Source of the DNA: Citrobacter portucalensis | GTDB taxonomy: Bacteria > Pseudomonadota > Gammaproteobacteria > Enterobacterales > Enterobacteriaceae | Assembly (NCBI RefSeq): GCF_002042885.1 | Contig: NZ_MVFY01000002.1 | Span: forward strand, 310,001-374,000 | DNA length: 64,000 nt | Direction of reading: 5' to 3' | In this document: piece after piece, positions 35,245-44,673 of the stretch | How the letters are laid out: the number at the start of each line of letters is the position of its first letter | Position numbering within the stretch: the first letter of the stretch is position 1 | Position numbers and translations under genes: made by a program | The notes under the pieces: generated by a model | The model's input: only the letters and a program-made list of their open reading frames with translations | Told to the model about the DNA's origin: nothing | The model's database searches: none

Positions 35245-35382
35245 AAAATTTACCTGTATTTTTATCTAATGTGATAGTGACTATCTGATTATTAAATAGC
35301 GCTGGTAAATATGGCATGGTTTCAGAACGGGGCATTTGTTCAGGACGCTGGGAATATTGTCATTACGTATTCTAATAACGAT

Positions 35383-35404
35383 AGTGGGCATATCACTGCC
35401 CACT
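35383..35404 (-). terminator. Hairpin after sitD
   Basis: AGTGGGCA (35383-35390) and TGCCCACT (35397-35404) form an 8-bp perfect stem with a 6-nt loop directly after the sitD stop. It is followed on the minus strand by a weak T-containing run. Probable end of the sit transcript. Confidence 0.5.
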
Positions 35405-35407
35405 CCG

Positions 35408-36259
35408 TTAGAGGTCGTATTGCTGGCGTCGCCGTTCTAAACGACGATCGCGCAGGGTGGAATAAATAAAGGTCATCACAAACAGTAGCGAAAATAGTAC
35501 GACGATGGTGGGGGCCGGTGCACTGTCGATGAAAAAAGACAGGTACACGCCCATAAACGAGGTAACGACCGACATAATCACCGCCAGCCACAAGGCGTGG
35601 GAAAATTTCCGCGTCATTAAAATCGCAATGGCGCCAGGCGCAATCAGTAAGGAGATCGACAAAATAATCCCTACTGATTTTAGCGTGGCGACAATCGTCA
35701 GGGCGATCATGCACAGCAGGCCGTAATGTAGCAGTGCAGTGTTAAGCCCACTGGCCTTTGCCTGATGCGGGTCGAACGCATGCAGCAGCAGATCTTTCCA
35801 CTTAAGCCCAATAATAAGCGCTATCCCAAGCGTAATAACCGCGGTTTGTATGATGTCGCTGAACGATACGCCCAGCATATCGCCGAACAGAATATGATCG
35901 AGATGGACCTCTGACTGGATAGAGACGTACAGCACCAGCCCTGCGCCAAACATGCCGGAAAAGACGATTCCCATCAGGGTATCGCGTTTGATGCGGCTGT
36001 TATCGTCGAGATAACCCGTCGCCACCGCACAGAACAGCCCGGCGATAAATGCGCCAATTGCCAGTGGGATGCCCGCAATCCACGCCAGTACAATTCCCGG
36101 GAAAACCGCGTGGCTCATTGCATCGCCCATCAGCGCCCAGCCTTTGAGTACTAAAAATACAGACAGCAGCGCGCAGGGCACGGCGACAATGGTGGAGATG
36201 ACCAGCGCATTGACCATAAAACCAAACTGAAAGGGTTCCAGCAGCGTTGTTAAGATCAT
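35408..36259 (-). CDS. sitD: SitD, Mn/Fe ABC transporter membrane subunit
   Basis: 283 residues from the ATG at 36259, which overlaps the sitC stop (ATGA); the frame is open further upstream but that part lies inside sitC. ABC-3 family permease with about eight or nine membrane segments ('LVLKGWALMGDAMSHAVFPGIVLAW', 'LLHYGLLCMIALTIVATLKSVG'). Pairs with SitC to form the pore; last gene of sitABCD. Confidence 0.94.
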   Translation of the reverse strand: MILTTLLEPFQFGFMVNALVISTIVAVPCALLSVFLVLKGWALMGDAMSHAVFPGIVLAWIAGIPLAIGAFIAGLFCAVATGYLDDNSRIKRDTLMGIVFSGMFGAGLVLYVSIQSEVHLDHILFGDMLGVSFSDIIQTAVITLGIALIIGLKWKDLLLHAFDPHQAKASGLNTALLHYGLLCMIALTIVATLKSVGIILSISLLIAPGAIAILMTRKFSHALWLAVIMSVVTSFMGVYLSFFIDSAPAPTIVVLFSLLFVMTFIYSTLRDRRLERRRQQYDL

Positions 36260-37113
36260 ACTGACTCCTTGTTCACCAGACGGGCGCGGCGGCGATTCGC
36301 CAGCAGACCGTGTTTTGGCGCGAAGACAAATGCCAGCAGGAACAGCAGCGTTTGCAGAACGACAATAATTCCGCCGGTTGCACCGTCCAGCCAGTAGCTC
36401 AGCCAGGCGCCGAAAAAGCTGGTCAGGCTGCCAATAGCTACGGCGATAGTGAGCAGGCGTGGAAAACGATCGGTCAGCAGCCAGGCCGTTGCACCGGGCG
36501 TAACCACCAGGCAAATCACCAGAAATGCGCCGACGGTTTGCAGCGCGGCGACCGTGGAAACGGAGAGCAGCGTAAAAAATAACAGCTTCAACCGGCCCGG
36601 ATTCAGACCGATAGAGCGCGCGTGGTTTTCATCAAAAAAAACCACCATCAGATCTTTCCACTTCAAAAACAGGATGGTTAGCGAAATAACCCCGATGATG
36701 GCCAGTTGCAGAATATCTTCTGGCGCAATCGCCAGCACGTTGCCGAGAATAATGGTCTGAATATTCACCGACATCGGATTGAGCGACACCATAAACAGCC
36801 CGATACCGAAAAAAGACGAAAAAATCAGTCCGATAATCGCATCTTCCTTCAGGCGCGAACGTTGATTAAGAAACAGCATACTGCCCGCCGCCAGTCCGCC
36901 GGAAAGGAATGCGCCAAGCGCGAAGGGAAGCCCTAACATATAAGCGCCTGCCACGCCCGGCACGATAGAGTGCGACAGCGCATCGCCAATCAGCGACCAG
37001 CCTTTGAGCATCAGATAGCAGGAGAGAAACGCACACAGGCCGCCGACCATTGCCGAGACCCACATGGCGTTGAGCATGTACTGGTAGCCAAACGGCTCCG
37101 TTAGCCAGTTCAT
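36256..37113 (-). CDS. sitC: SitC, Mn/Fe ABC transporter membrane subunit
   Basis: 285 residues, ABC-3 family permease paralogous to SitD ('LMLKGWSLIGDALSHSIVPGVAGAY', 'GAFLVICLVVTPGATAWLLT'). Starts 2 bp after the sitB stop. Imports Mn(II), and Fe(II) less well, with SitA and SitB. Confidence 0.94.
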   Translation of the reverse strand: MNWLTEPFGYQYMLNAMWVSAMVGGLCAFLSCYLMLKGWSLIGDALSHSIVPGVAGAYMLGLPFALGAFLSGGLAAGSMLFLNQRSRLKEDAIIGLIFSSFFGIGLFMVSLNPMSVNIQTIILGNVLAIAPEDILQLAIIGVISLTILFLKWKDLMVVFFDENHARSIGLNPGRLKLLFFTLLSVSTVAALQTVGAFLVICLVVTPGATAWLLTDRFPRLLTIAVAIGSLTSFFGAWLSYWLDGATGGIIVVLQTLLFLLAFVFAPKHGLLANRRRARLVNKESV

Positions 37114-37115
37114 GG

Positions 37116-37931
37116 TTATTCCCCCTCGTTTGCCGTGCGTCGCGAAATAAACGGGCGTTCATCATCGGTAATTACGTGCTGTTCACCGCCGCTCAGCGCA
37201 ACGTGACGCAGTACACCGCTGAATGCCAGTTCGAGATTCTCGGGGGTAAAGGTGGTTTCGGTGGGTCCACTTGCCAGCACCGTGCCCTTAATCATCACCG
37301 TGTAATCACAAAACTCGGTGACGGATCCCAAATTATGGGTAGAGACCAGCATGGTTCGACCCTCATCACGCAGTTCACGCAGCAGGTCGATGATCCGGGC
37401 CTCGGTTTTTACATCCACGCCGGTAAAGGGTTCATCCAGTAAAATAACCTGTCCGTCCTGTGCAATGGCCCTTGCCAGAAAAACACGCTTTTTCTGCCCA
37501 CCGGACAGTTCACCTATCTGACGATGGCGATAATCCAGCATATCAACTCGCGCCAGCGCCGCATCTACGCAGGCGTGGTCAATTTGTTTTGGTCGACGCA
37601 GCCAGCCCATATGGCCAAAGCGTCCCATCATCACCACATCTTCCACCAGTACCGGAAACGACCAGTCCACCTCTTCTGACTGGGGGACATAGGCGATCAG
37701 ATTCTGTTTGAGCGCCTTATTTACCGGCTGTTGCAGAATTGAGATTTCCCCCTGCGCCAGGCGGACAAAACCCATCAGCGCTTTAAAAAGCGTTGATTTT
37801 CCCGAACCGTTTACGCCGACCAGCGCGGCAATTGAGCCGCCCGGAACCTGAAAAGTGGCGTCCCGCAATGCGGTATGACCGTTGCGATACGTCACCGTAA
37901 CCTGATTTACGGTAATCGCAGAGTGACTCAT
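37116..37931 (-). CDS. sitB: SitB, Mn/Fe ABC transporter ATPase
   Basis: 271 residues. Walker [10 protein letters not shown], signature LSGGQKKR, Walker B VILLDEP and switch His in VSTHNLG. ATGA overlap with sitA. Energises SitCD. Confidence 0.95.
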   Translation of the reverse strand: MSHSAITVNQVTVTYRNGHTALRDATFQVPGGSIAALVGVNGSGKSTLFKALMGFVRLAQGEISILQQPVNKALKQNLIAYVPQSEEVDWSFPVLVEDVVMMGRFGHMGWLRRPKQIDHACVDAALARVDMLDYRHRQIGELSGGQKKRVFLARAIAQDGQVILLDEPFTGVDVKTEARIIDLLRELRDEGRTMLVSTHNLGSVTEFCDYTVMIKGTVLASGPTETTFTPENLELAFSGVLRHVALSGGEQHVITDDERPFISRRTANEGE

Positions 37932-38845
37932 GGTTGGCTCTCCAGACCCTTGTTGATGCCGTTAACAATGGTTTGCGTGGTGACGCGCAGTAAATCCAGA
38001 TAGGTCGGTACCGGACCGTCGGCTGCACTGAGGGAATCGACATACAGCACGCCGCCGTAATGTGCGCCAGACTCACGGGCAACCTGACGCGCTGGTTTGT
38101 CGGACACGGTGCTTTCGCTAAATACCGTCGGGATATGATGCTCTCTGATGGCATCGATAACCTTGCGTACCTGCTTGGGCGTACCCTGCTGATCGGCATT
38201 GATCGGCCACAGATACAGCTCCTTGAGATTGTTATCACGAGCTAAATAAGAGAATGCGCCTTCGCTGGTGACCAGCCAGCGTTTATCAGCAGGGAGCTTT
38301 GCCAGTTCTGTATGCAGTGGCGCCAGGGTCTGCTGGATTTTCGCTTTATAATTCTGCGCATTATTCTGGTAGGTTGCGGCATTGTCCGGATCATATTTGA
38401 TCAGCGCATCGCGAATGTTATCCACGTAGATCAGCGCGTTCTCTGCTGACATCCAGGCATGCGGGTTTGGTTTACCGTTGTACGGCCCTTCGCTGATGCC
38501 CATTGGCTGCACGCCGTTTGAGACCATCACTTCAGGTACGCCGGACAAATTTTGGTAGAAGCGGGCAAACCATAGTTCGAGGTTTAGACCGTTGGAGAGA
38601 ATAAGCTGTGCACCTTGCGCCCGTTTAATATCGCCTGGGGTTGGTTGATATTCGTGAATTTCAGCACCCGGTTTGGTGATAGAACTAACGTCCGCCGCGT
38701 CACCTGCTACATTGCTTGCCATATCGGCAATCACCGTAAAGGTGGTTACCACTTTGAATTTTTCTTTCGCCCAGGCGGGTGACAGCGTCAGCGCTGTTAA
38801 CACGCTGGCAAGGAGAAATGACTTCAGATGGGGCAGATGCGGCAT
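37928..38845 (-). CDS. sitA: SitA, periplasmic Mn/Fe-binding protein
   Basis: 305 residues, zinc/manganese solute-binding family (ZnuA/MntC type). Signal peptide with cleavage after AWA. Metal-ligand regions seen: '[14 protein letters not shown]' (His), '[18 protein letters not shown]' (His), '[14 protein letters not shown]' (Glu) and '[15 protein letters not shown]' (Asp). First gene of sitABCD, with promoter elements for metal control upstream. The operon next to fhlA matches the Salmonella arrangement. Confidence 0.95.
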   Translation of the reverse strand: MPHLPHLKSFLLASVLTALTLSPAWAKEKFKVVTTFTVIADMASNVAGDAADVSSITKPGAEIHEYQPTPGDIKRAQGAQLILSNGLNLELWFARFYQNLSGVPEVMVSNGVQPMGISEGPYNGKPNPHAWMSAENALIYVDNIRDALIKYDPDNAATYQNNAQNYKAKIQQTLAPLHTELAKLPADKRWLVTSEGAFSYLARDNNLKELYLWPINADQQGTPKQVRKVIDAIREHHIPTVFSESTVSDKPARQVARESGAHYGGVLYVDSLSAADGPVPTYLDLLRVTTQTIVNGINKGLESQP

Positions 38846-38880
38846 AGTATCCCTCGCAACAAAGTGGTTAATTTATCATC

Positions 38881-38903
38881 GAATATAGCCTTTGCTATGT
38901 TAT
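38881..38903 (-). promoter_or_regulatory. MntR-type box of sitA
   Basis: On the minus strand the sequence ATAGCAAAGGCTAT within ACATAGCAAAGGCTATATT is very close to the enterobacterial MntR box (AAACATAGCAAAGGCTATGTTT). It overlaps the end of the -10 and the start region, as expected for a manganese-dependent repressor. Confidence 0.8.
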
Positions 38904-38929
38904 ATAGCACATGGCATAAACAAATGAAA
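38901..38929 (-). promoter_or_regulatory. Candidate sitA promoter
   Basis: On the minus strand, -35 TTTCAT (38924-38929), 17-bp spacer, -10 TATATA (38901-38906). It is flanked by the MntR-type and Fur-type boxes. Confidence 0.55.
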
Positions 38930-38942
38930 ATAATTCTTATTT
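38922..38942 (-). promoter_or_regulatory. Fur-type box of sitA
   Basis: AAATGAAAATAATTCTTATTT resembles a Fur box (GATAATGATAATCATTATC) and covers the -35 of the candidate sitA promoter. Iron and manganese control of sit is known in Salmonella. Confidence 0.6.
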
Positions 38943-39032
38943 GCGTAGGGTGCTAAGGATGTATCACCTTCAGGTAATAGTTCTGTGCTTTGTTAAGGTG
39001 TATTATTTATGCAACTTAATTGTGGAGGCATC

Positions 39033-39377
39033 ATGTCCGGCAAACGCATTGCACGTGAAAAAATGACGATCCAGAGAATGATTTCGCTCTACGAGAGCCA
39101 GTGCCCGCAGGCTTCAGACGAGCCGGGGCATTACGATGCGTTATTTGCCTATGCGCAAAAGCGCCTCGACAAGTGCGTATTTGGTGAGGAAAAACCGGCC
39201 TGTAAACAGTGTCCTGTGCACTGTTATCAACCTGCTAAACGCGAAGAGATGAAGCAAATTATGCGTTGGGCTGGGCCGAGAATGCTCTGGCGTCACCCGA
39301 TTCTGACCGTACGTCACCTGATTGATGACAAACGTCCAGTGCCGGAGTTACCCGAGAAGTACCAGCGGAAAAAATAA
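39033..39377 (+). CDS. ygbA: YgbA, nitrosative-stress-linked small protein
   Basis: 114 residues from the ATG at 39033 (GGAGG five bases upstream; an in-frame ATG at 39009 has no ribosome site). It carries a Cys cluster 'CVFGEEKPACKQCPVHCYQP' that could bind a metal or Fe-S centre. ygbA of E. coli lies beside fhlA and belongs to the NsrR (nitric-oxide) regulon; a possible NsrR half site AGGATGTATCA lies at 38956-38966. Precise function is not known to me. Confidence 0.88.
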   Translation: MSGKRIAREKMTIQRMISLYESQCPQASDEPGHYDALFAYAQKRLDKCVFGEEKPACKQCPVHCYQPAKREEMKQIMRWAGPRMLWRHPILTVRHLIDDKRPVPELPEKYQRKK

Positions 39378-39385
39378 GGTCGCTG

Positions 39386-39471
39386 TGCGCCGGATGGCGG
39401 CTGCGCCTTATCTGGCCTACGAGAATAAGTGCATCTGTCGCGTAGGCCCGATGCGCATTGCGCCATCGGGC
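39386..39471. repeat. REP pair (BIME)
   Basis: Two palindromic units, GCCGGATGGCGGCTGCGCC...TCTGGC and GGCCCGATGCGCATTGCGCCATCGGGC, lie between the convergent ygbA and molbindin genes. Confidence 0.7.
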
Positions 39472-39499
39472 AACTTAGCCATGTGGTGATGAATGGCGA

Positions 39500-39928
39500 C
39501 TACGCTTTGGTGGCAATCAGAATAGCTGAGGCTTTGATCAGCGCAACAACACGGCTTCCCTGACTCAGTTTCATCTCTTGCTGACTTTCGTTGGTGACGA
39601 CGGCAACAATCTCGAAGCCTGCGTCAGTTTTGATATGTACCGTGGCGTTGACTGCGCCTTCTGTGACCTGGGAAACACTGCCAGCAAACTGGTTGCGGGC
39701 AGAGAACTTCAGACCACAGTCTTCAGTTGCCAGCGTCACCCATGGCGCTTTAATCAGGGCAATTGCTTCTTTCCCTTTCGCCAGACCCAGCGCCTGCTGG
39801 CTGCTATGGGTTACAATCGCGACCAGTTTTGCGCCGCCAGCCAGCGTCAGTTCAACTTCATCATTCACTGCGCCCGTAGCGACTGCGCTCACCGTACCGG
39901 TTAATTGATTACGTGCTGATACCGCCAT
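39500..39928 (-). CDS. Molbindin (two Mop/TOBE domains), molybdate-binding protein
   Basis: 142 residues from the ATG at 39928, preceded by AAAGGAGG; the longer frame to 39967 lacks a ribosome site. Two tandem Mop domains: 'SARNQLTGTVSAVATGAVNDEVEL' and 'SARNQFAGSVSQVTEGAVNATVHI'. Small cytoplasmic molybdate or tungstate store/binding protein. It starts 44 bp after fhlA on the same strand and may be co-transcribed. Molybdenum is needed by the formate dehydrogenase of the formate hydrogenlyase complex, so the place is sensible. Confidence 0.88.
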   Translation of the reverse strand: MAVSARNQLTGTVSAVATGAVNDEVELTLAGGAKLVAIVTHSSQQALGLAKGKEAIALIKAPWVTLATEDCGLKFSARNQFAGSVSQVTEGAVNATVHIKTDAGFEIVAVVTNESQQEMKLSQGSRVVALIKASAILIATKA

Positions 39929-39972
39929 ACTGCCTCCTTTCGTTGAGATATCACCCAGTATAGCCACACTGG

Positions 39973-42051
39973 CTAAACCAGTGCATCCTTATCAATGCCT
40001 AATCGCTTCATGCGTGAGAGTAACGTTGTACGTTTCAACCCCAGCCTTTGTGCCGCGCCTTTGGGACCGGCAACCACCCCGTTGGTTTCTTTCAGTACGC
40101 GCATAATCAACTGGTATTCATCTTCACCGTCCTGCGCGACTTCGGTTGCCACCGGAGGCGTGGACGGCGTCAAAGGGGCAATATCCGGAAGGGACAGTTG
40201 CAGTACGTTGCCCCGGGTAAGCAGAACCGCACGTTCTACCACGTTTTCCAGCTCACGCACGTTACCCGGCCATTCCATACAGCTCAGCGTGCGCAGAGCC
40301 TCGGCAGGAATACTGTCGATATTGCGTCCCATCCGACGAGCAATTTTAAAGGTGAAGGCTTTTACCAGCAGCGGAATATCTTCCGGGCGCTCACGCAGCG
40401 GCGGCAGATGGATCGGGAAGACGTTCAGCCGGTAGTATAGATCGTTACGAAATTCGCGATCGGCAACCATCTTCTTCAGATCGCGGTTGGTAGCGGCGAT
40501 CAAGCGCACGTCGGTCTGGATCAGCTTATTACTGCCCAGACGTTCAAATTCCTGCTCTTGCAGAACGCGCAGTAGCTTAGGCTGAAGCTCCAGCGGCATA
40601 TCGCCAACTTCATCGAGGAACAGCGAACTTTTATCTGCCAGCTCGAAACGCCCAATACGTTGCGTGCTGGCCCCGGTAAACGCGCCGCGCTCATGACCAA
40701 ACAGATCGCTCTCCAGCAATCCGGCAGGCATTGCCGCGCAGTTCATCTTCACCATCCGACGGGCGTTACGTCCGCTCAGGTTGTGAATGGCTCGTGCGAT
40801 CAGCTCTTTACCCGTTCCGGTCTCACCCAGAATCAAGACGGTGCTGTCGCTTTGCGCCACCATTTCGACCTGCTTGAGTACGCTGTACATCGCTTCGCTG
40901 CGACCAATGATTTCGCCGAACTCACTCTCTACGTTGTTGAGTTGTTCAGTCAACGCCAGGTTTTCATCGACCAGACGTTCCTTCAGGCGGTGGATCTCCT
41001 GATAGGCAAGGGCGTTATCCACGGCAATTGCCACACGCTCGGCAATCTGGCGCAATAGCTTGAGGTTGGCGGTAGTGAAAACTTTCTCTTCGCACTGTGC
41101 CAGCTTGAGTACGCCGAGCATAGTATTGCCGGACATCAGCGGTAGCAGACACAGGGTTTGTAGCTGGTTGCCCCAGGTTTCGAACAGCATCCGTTCGTAA
41201 GGGGCAAGGATGTCACGTTCGCTCAGGTTGATCAGCAGCATCTCTTTGCTTTTGAAGACCCGTTCAGAGAGCGTTCCCGCTTCGTCCACTTCACTCTGTT
41301 CGTGTGCCGGATGATGTTCATCCAGATAGTGAGTGGAATAGATACTGAGTTTATTTTTGCGATCGCTGCGTAACACGATGCTGATGGCATCGATGTCGAA
41401 GTAGTGGTGGATCTCTTTGGCGACTTCGCTGACCAGCTCATCAATATCCAGTCGGGAGAGCACGGCATTGGTGATGGCGACCAGGATGCGAAAGTTGTCA
41501 CGCTCACGACACAGCAGATCGTAATCGACGTTGTTGCTGACTCTGCTTTGAATTTGTTCAGCAACGACGCCGACTATCTGAGTGAAGGTCTGTAGACGGT
41601 TATATTCTTTTTCACTCCACGGACGGTCTTCGTTACGGATGAATTCGCAACCGCCAAAGATGCGCCCATCTGCCGCCAGTGGCAGCAGGCAGTAGTGGCC
41701 AAATTCAGAATACAGTCCACCTGAAGCCAATTGTGGCCATGTTTCCGTAAACTCATGATAGTTGCAGTGCAACGCATCAGGGCGAGACAAAATACGGCGT
41801 ACCGGACCATGTGCCAGCACCGTTTCGTCTTCATAATCGATGGGTTTACCATTTTCACGCGTTGCAAAATAACGCGCACGTTGCGTTTGTGCCTGCCATA
41901 AGACAATAGCCGCGCAGTCGGCCAGCGCTGAACGCTTGACCAGCTGCGAAAGCGCCTCGCTAAGAGACGGGAGATCGGGCTGCTGTAATAATGTACGAGT
42001 AATATCGAACAGGCCTTGCTGTCCGAGGTCACTCATCGGTGTATACGACAT
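39973..42051 (-). CDS. fhlA: FhlA, formate-sensing sigma54 activator
   Basis: 692 residues, the E. coli FhlA length. N-terminal formate-sensing region with two GAF domains (about 20-165 and 200-345), AAA+ domain (about 380-620) with Walker A GETGTGKE, GAFTGAS loop for sigma54 contact and DEVGDMPL, and a C-terminal Fis-type HTH ('GVVAGPKGAAQRLGLKRTTLLSRMKRL'). Activates the hyp, hyc and hydN-hypF units from upstream sites. Confidence 0.97.
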   Translation of the reverse strand: MSYTPMSDLGQQGLFDITRTLLQQPDLPSLSEALSQLVKRSALADCAAIVLWQAQTQRARYFATRENGKPIDYEDETVLAHGPVRRILSRPDALHCNYHEFTETWPQLASGGLYSEFGHYCLLPLAADGRIFGGCEFIRNEDRPWSEKEYNRLQTFTQIVGVVAEQIQSRVSNNVDYDLLCRERDNFRILVAITNAVLSRLDIDELVSEVAKEIHHYFDIDAISIVLRSDRKNKLSIYSTHYLDEHHPAHEQSEVDEAGTLSERVFKSKEMLLINLSERDILAPYERMLFETWGNQLQTLCLLPLMSGNTMLGVLKLAQCEEKVFTTANLKLLRQIAERVAIAVDNALAYQEIHRLKERLVDENLALTEQLNNVESEFGEIIGRSEAMYSVLKQVEMVAQSDSTVLILGETGTGKELIARAIHNLSGRNARRMVKMNCAAMPAGLLESDLFGHERGAFTGASTQRIGRFELADKSSLFLDEVGDMPLELQPKLLRVLQEQEFERLGSNKLIQTDVRLIAATNRDLKKMVADREFRNDLYYRLNVFPIHLPPLRERPEDIPLLVKAFTFKIARRMGRNIDSIPAEALRTLSCMEWPGNVRELENVVERAVLLTRGNVLQLSLPDIAPLTPSTPPVATEVAQDGEDEYQLIMRVLKETNGVVAGPKGAAQRLGLKRTTLLSRMKRLGIDKDALV

Positions 42052-42119
42052 ATTGCTTTTCCAGGGAAAGCACCGCAGAACGGTGCGAAAACGGTAAATG
42101 AATTATAGGTATAAGTCGT

Positions 42120-42255
42120 AAATTATTGCCGGATGGCCTGCCACTGAACTGGCCAGGATATACAATCCGTTGGCCCGATCAGCAAAGCGGTATCAGGCAT
42201 AATGCAGCATTAACGCCGGATGTTGACGCTAATGCGTCTTATCCAGCCTACAGCA
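42120..42255. repeat. REP-like sequences between hypE and fhlA
   Basis: The 220-bp gap holds GCCGGATGGCCTGCC at 42129 and a fuller palindromic unit, GCCGGATGTTGACGCTAATGCG...TCTTATCCAGCC, at about 42215-42248. No gene is seen. Confidence 0.6.
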
Positions 42256-42271
42256 TGCTGCCAACCGGCTG

Positions 42272-43282
42272 CTAGCATATACGAGGTAATGGTTCGGCGT
42301 GTGGTAAATCGAGGGTTCGTTTCACACCGTAGAGTCCGGCAAGACGAACACCTTTGCGTTCGACCACTTCACCAATCATTGCGGCATCACACCCTAACGG
42401 ATGCGCGCGCAGTGCGGCAAGTACGGTTTCAGCGGCCTGGCGCTCAACGGCAATCACCAGCTTGCCTTCGTTAGCAAAGTTGAGCGCATCCAGACCCAGC
42501 AGCTCGCAAACGCCACGCACCGCTGGCTTCACGGGCAGAGCAGCTTCCGACAGCTCAATACCAAATCCGCATGCTGCGGCAAATTCATGCGTGACCGCAT
42601 TCACGCCGCCACGGGTGGCGTCACGAAGCGCCTTCACGCCAGGAATATCACGCAGCGTCTGGATAAGAGGTGTTAACACCGCGCAGTCGCTGACCAGTTC
42701 GCCATCCAGACCCAATTGCTCGCGTAGGTTAAGGATAGTTGCCCCGTGATCGCCAAGAGAGCCACTGACCAGCAGCACATCACCCACGCTGAGAGTCTGT
42801 GCACCCCAGTGAATGTTGGCGGGAATTGCCCCCATTCCGGCAGTGTTAATGAACAGCTTGTCTGCTGCACCACGCTGCACGACTTTGGTATCGCCAGTCA
42901 CGATGGCGATGCCTGCTTCGCGCGCGGTTGCTGCCATGCTGTTAACAACGGTTTTCAGTGTCTCCATCGGCAGACCCTCTTCGAGGATAAAACCGCAGGA
43001 GAGGTAGCGTGGAATAGCCCCGCTGACCGCTACGTCGTTAGCCGTACCACAGATGGCCAGCTTGCCGATATTGCCGCCGGGGAAGAACAACGGATCGATA
43101 ACGTAGCTGTCAGTTGAAAACGCCAGACGGTCGCCTTCTGCCACCAGTTGTGCCAGTTCCAGACGCGCTTGATCTTCTTGTTCCGCCAGCCACGGATTCG
43201 CGAAAGCCTCCATAAACAGACTGTTGATCAACTGCTGCATAGCCTGACCGCCGCTACCGTGGGCGAGTTGTACGCTGCTCAT
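42272..43282 (-). CDS. hypE: HypE, hydrogenase maturation (thiocarbamate dehydration)
   Basis: 336 residues ending PRIC: the C-terminal Cys336 is the residue that receives the carbamoyl group from HypF and is dehydrated to thiocyanate for Fe-CN. PurM/SelD-like ATP-binding fold ('GSGGQAMQQLINSLF', 'STDSYVIDPLFFPGGNIGKLAICGTANDVA'). ATGA overlap with hypD. Confidence 0.96.
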   Translation of the reverse strand: MSSVQLAHGSGGQAMQQLINSLFMEAFANPWLAEQEDQARLELAQLVAEGDRLAFSTDSYVIDPLFFPGGNIGKLAICGTANDVAVSGAIPRYLSCGFILEEGLPMETLKTVVNSMAATAREAGIAIVTGDTKVVQRGAADKLFINTAGMGAIPANIHWGAQTLSVGDVLLVSGSLGDHGATILNLREQLGLDGELVSDCAVLTPLIQTLRDIPGVKALRDATRGGVNAVTHEFAAACGFGIELSEAALPVKPAVRGVCELLGLDALNFANEGKLVIAVERQAAETVLAALRAHPLGCDAAMIGEVVERKGVRLAGLYGVKRTLDLPHAEPLPRIC

Positions 43283-44400
43283 GCTTCACACTCCTGCTGA
43301 CGATACTGATACCAGGCGGCACATGCGCCTTCTGAGGAGACCATCAGGGCGCCAAACGCGGTCTCCGGGTTACACGTTTTGCCAAATAACGGGCACTGAT
43401 GTGGTTTACATCTGCCCGTCAGCACTTCCCCACAACGCGCGCGCGGATCGTCATATACCTGCTGCGGCGCTGGCTGGAAATGTGCTTCGGCATCAAAGCG
43501 CTGATAGTCCGGCGTCAGGTGAACGCCAGAGGATTCGATAACGCCCAGACCACGCCATTCGCTGTCACCATTGACGCAGAACACCTCGGCAATGGCCTGT
43601 TGCGCTAACGCGTTACCGGCATCCGGTACCACGCGGCGGTACTGGTTTTCTACCTGGCTTTGGGCTGCAATTTTCTGCTCAATTAACATCACTACGCCTT
43701 GCAGGAGATCAAGCGGTTCGAAACCGGCGACCACCAGCGGGCGATGGAAATCTGAAGCAATGAAGTTGTAGGCGTCGGTGCCAATCACCATGCTGACGTG
43801 GCCCGGCGCTAAAAAGGCGTCGATACCGTTGTCCGGCTGTTCCAGCAGGCTGCGCAGCGTAGGGATAAGCGTGATGTGCTGGCAGAAAAAGTAAAAGTTC
43901 TGCACATCACGCTGCTTTGCCTGTTGCAGGGTGATAGCGGTCGTTGGCATTGTGGTTTCAAAACCCAGACCAAAGAACACCACTTTACGCGTTGGGTTTT
44001 CCTGCGCCAGCTTCAGTGCATCCATCGGTGAATAGACAATACGGATATCCGCACCGCGCGCCTTGGCTTGCAGCAGGGAGCCTTGCTTACCCGGGACGCG
44101 CATAGCGTCGCCAAAGGTGCAGAAAATCACTTCTGGATGGCTGGCGATTTCTACACAGCTGTCGATTCTGCCCATCGGCAGAACGCAAACCGGGCAACCC
44201 GGACCATGAATAAACTCCACGTTTTCCGGTAGCAACTGGTCGAGCCCGAATTTGAAGATAGCGTGGGTATGACCACCACAAACTTCCATGATCCGCAGCG
44301 GGCGTTCAGCCGTGTAGGAGAGGTGGGCGGCACGTTCGCACAGGTGCTCTATCAACTGCATCACCTGTTCTGGTGCGCGGTATTCGTCAACAAAACGCAT
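43279..44400 (-). CDS. hypD: HypD, hydrogenase maturation Fe-S scaffold
   Basis: 373 residues. Conserved GPGCPVC, 'HAIFKFGLDQLLP' and the C-terminal cysteine set 'CKPHQCPLFGKTCNPETAFGALMVSSEGACAAWY' that holds a [4Fe-4S] cluster. With HypC it carries the Fe(CN)2CO unit. Starts directly after hypC. Confidence 0.96.
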   Translation of the reverse strand: MRFVDEYRAPEQVMQLIEHLCERAAHLSYTAERPLRIMEVCGGHTHAIFKFGLDQLLPENVEFIHGPGCPVCVLPMGRIDSCVEIASHPEVIFCTFGDAMRVPGKQGSLLQAKARGADIRIVYSPMDALKLAQENPTRKVVFFGLGFETTMPTTAITLQQAKQRDVQNFYFFCQHITLIPTLRSLLEQPDNGIDAFLAPGHVSMVIGTDAYNFIASDFHRPLVVAGFEPLDLLQGVVMLIEQKIAAQSQVENQYRRVVPDAGNALAQQAIAEVFCVNGDSEWRGLGVIESSGVHLTPDYQRFDAEAHFQPAPQQVYDDPRARCGEVLTGRCKPHQCPLFGKTCNPETAFGALMVSSEGACAAWYQYRQQECEA

Positions 44401-44673
44401 TTATTTTTCCTCGCCGTACAGCAACGCGCCGACATCCGGCTCAACGTCAAACATGTTTTGCAGCGCGTCGAGCGTATCGCGCGCTTCAGCTTCATTAATG
44501 ATGCTCATGGCAAAACCGACGTGGACCAGTACCCACTGGCCGAGGCGCGGTTGACCATGTTCATCACAGCTACCGACCAGCGTCAGGTCGACGTCGCGCT
44601 GAATACCGCAAACGTCGACTTTGGCCTGGTTGCCATCAATGGTGCGGATTTGACCCGGAACACCTATGCACAT
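44401..44673 (-). CDS. hypC: HypC, hydrogenase maturation chaperone
   Basis: 90 residues from the ATG at 44673, which gives the conserved MCIGVPGQ start with the essential Cys2; a longer frame to 44700 would hide it. Overlaps the end of hypB by 10 bp. Carries the Fe(CN)2CO moiety with HypD to pre-HycE. Confidence 0.96.
   Translation of the reverse strand: MCIGVPGQIRTIDGNQAKVDVCGIQRDVDLTLVGSCDEHGQPRLGQWVLVHVGFAMSIINEAEARDTLDALQNMFDVEPDVGALLYGEEK

Noticed and set aside
36260-36514. N-terminal extension of sitD
   Set aside because: It overlaps sitC and does not code for a permease-like sequence; the ATG at 36259 overlaps the sitC stop as expected in this operon.
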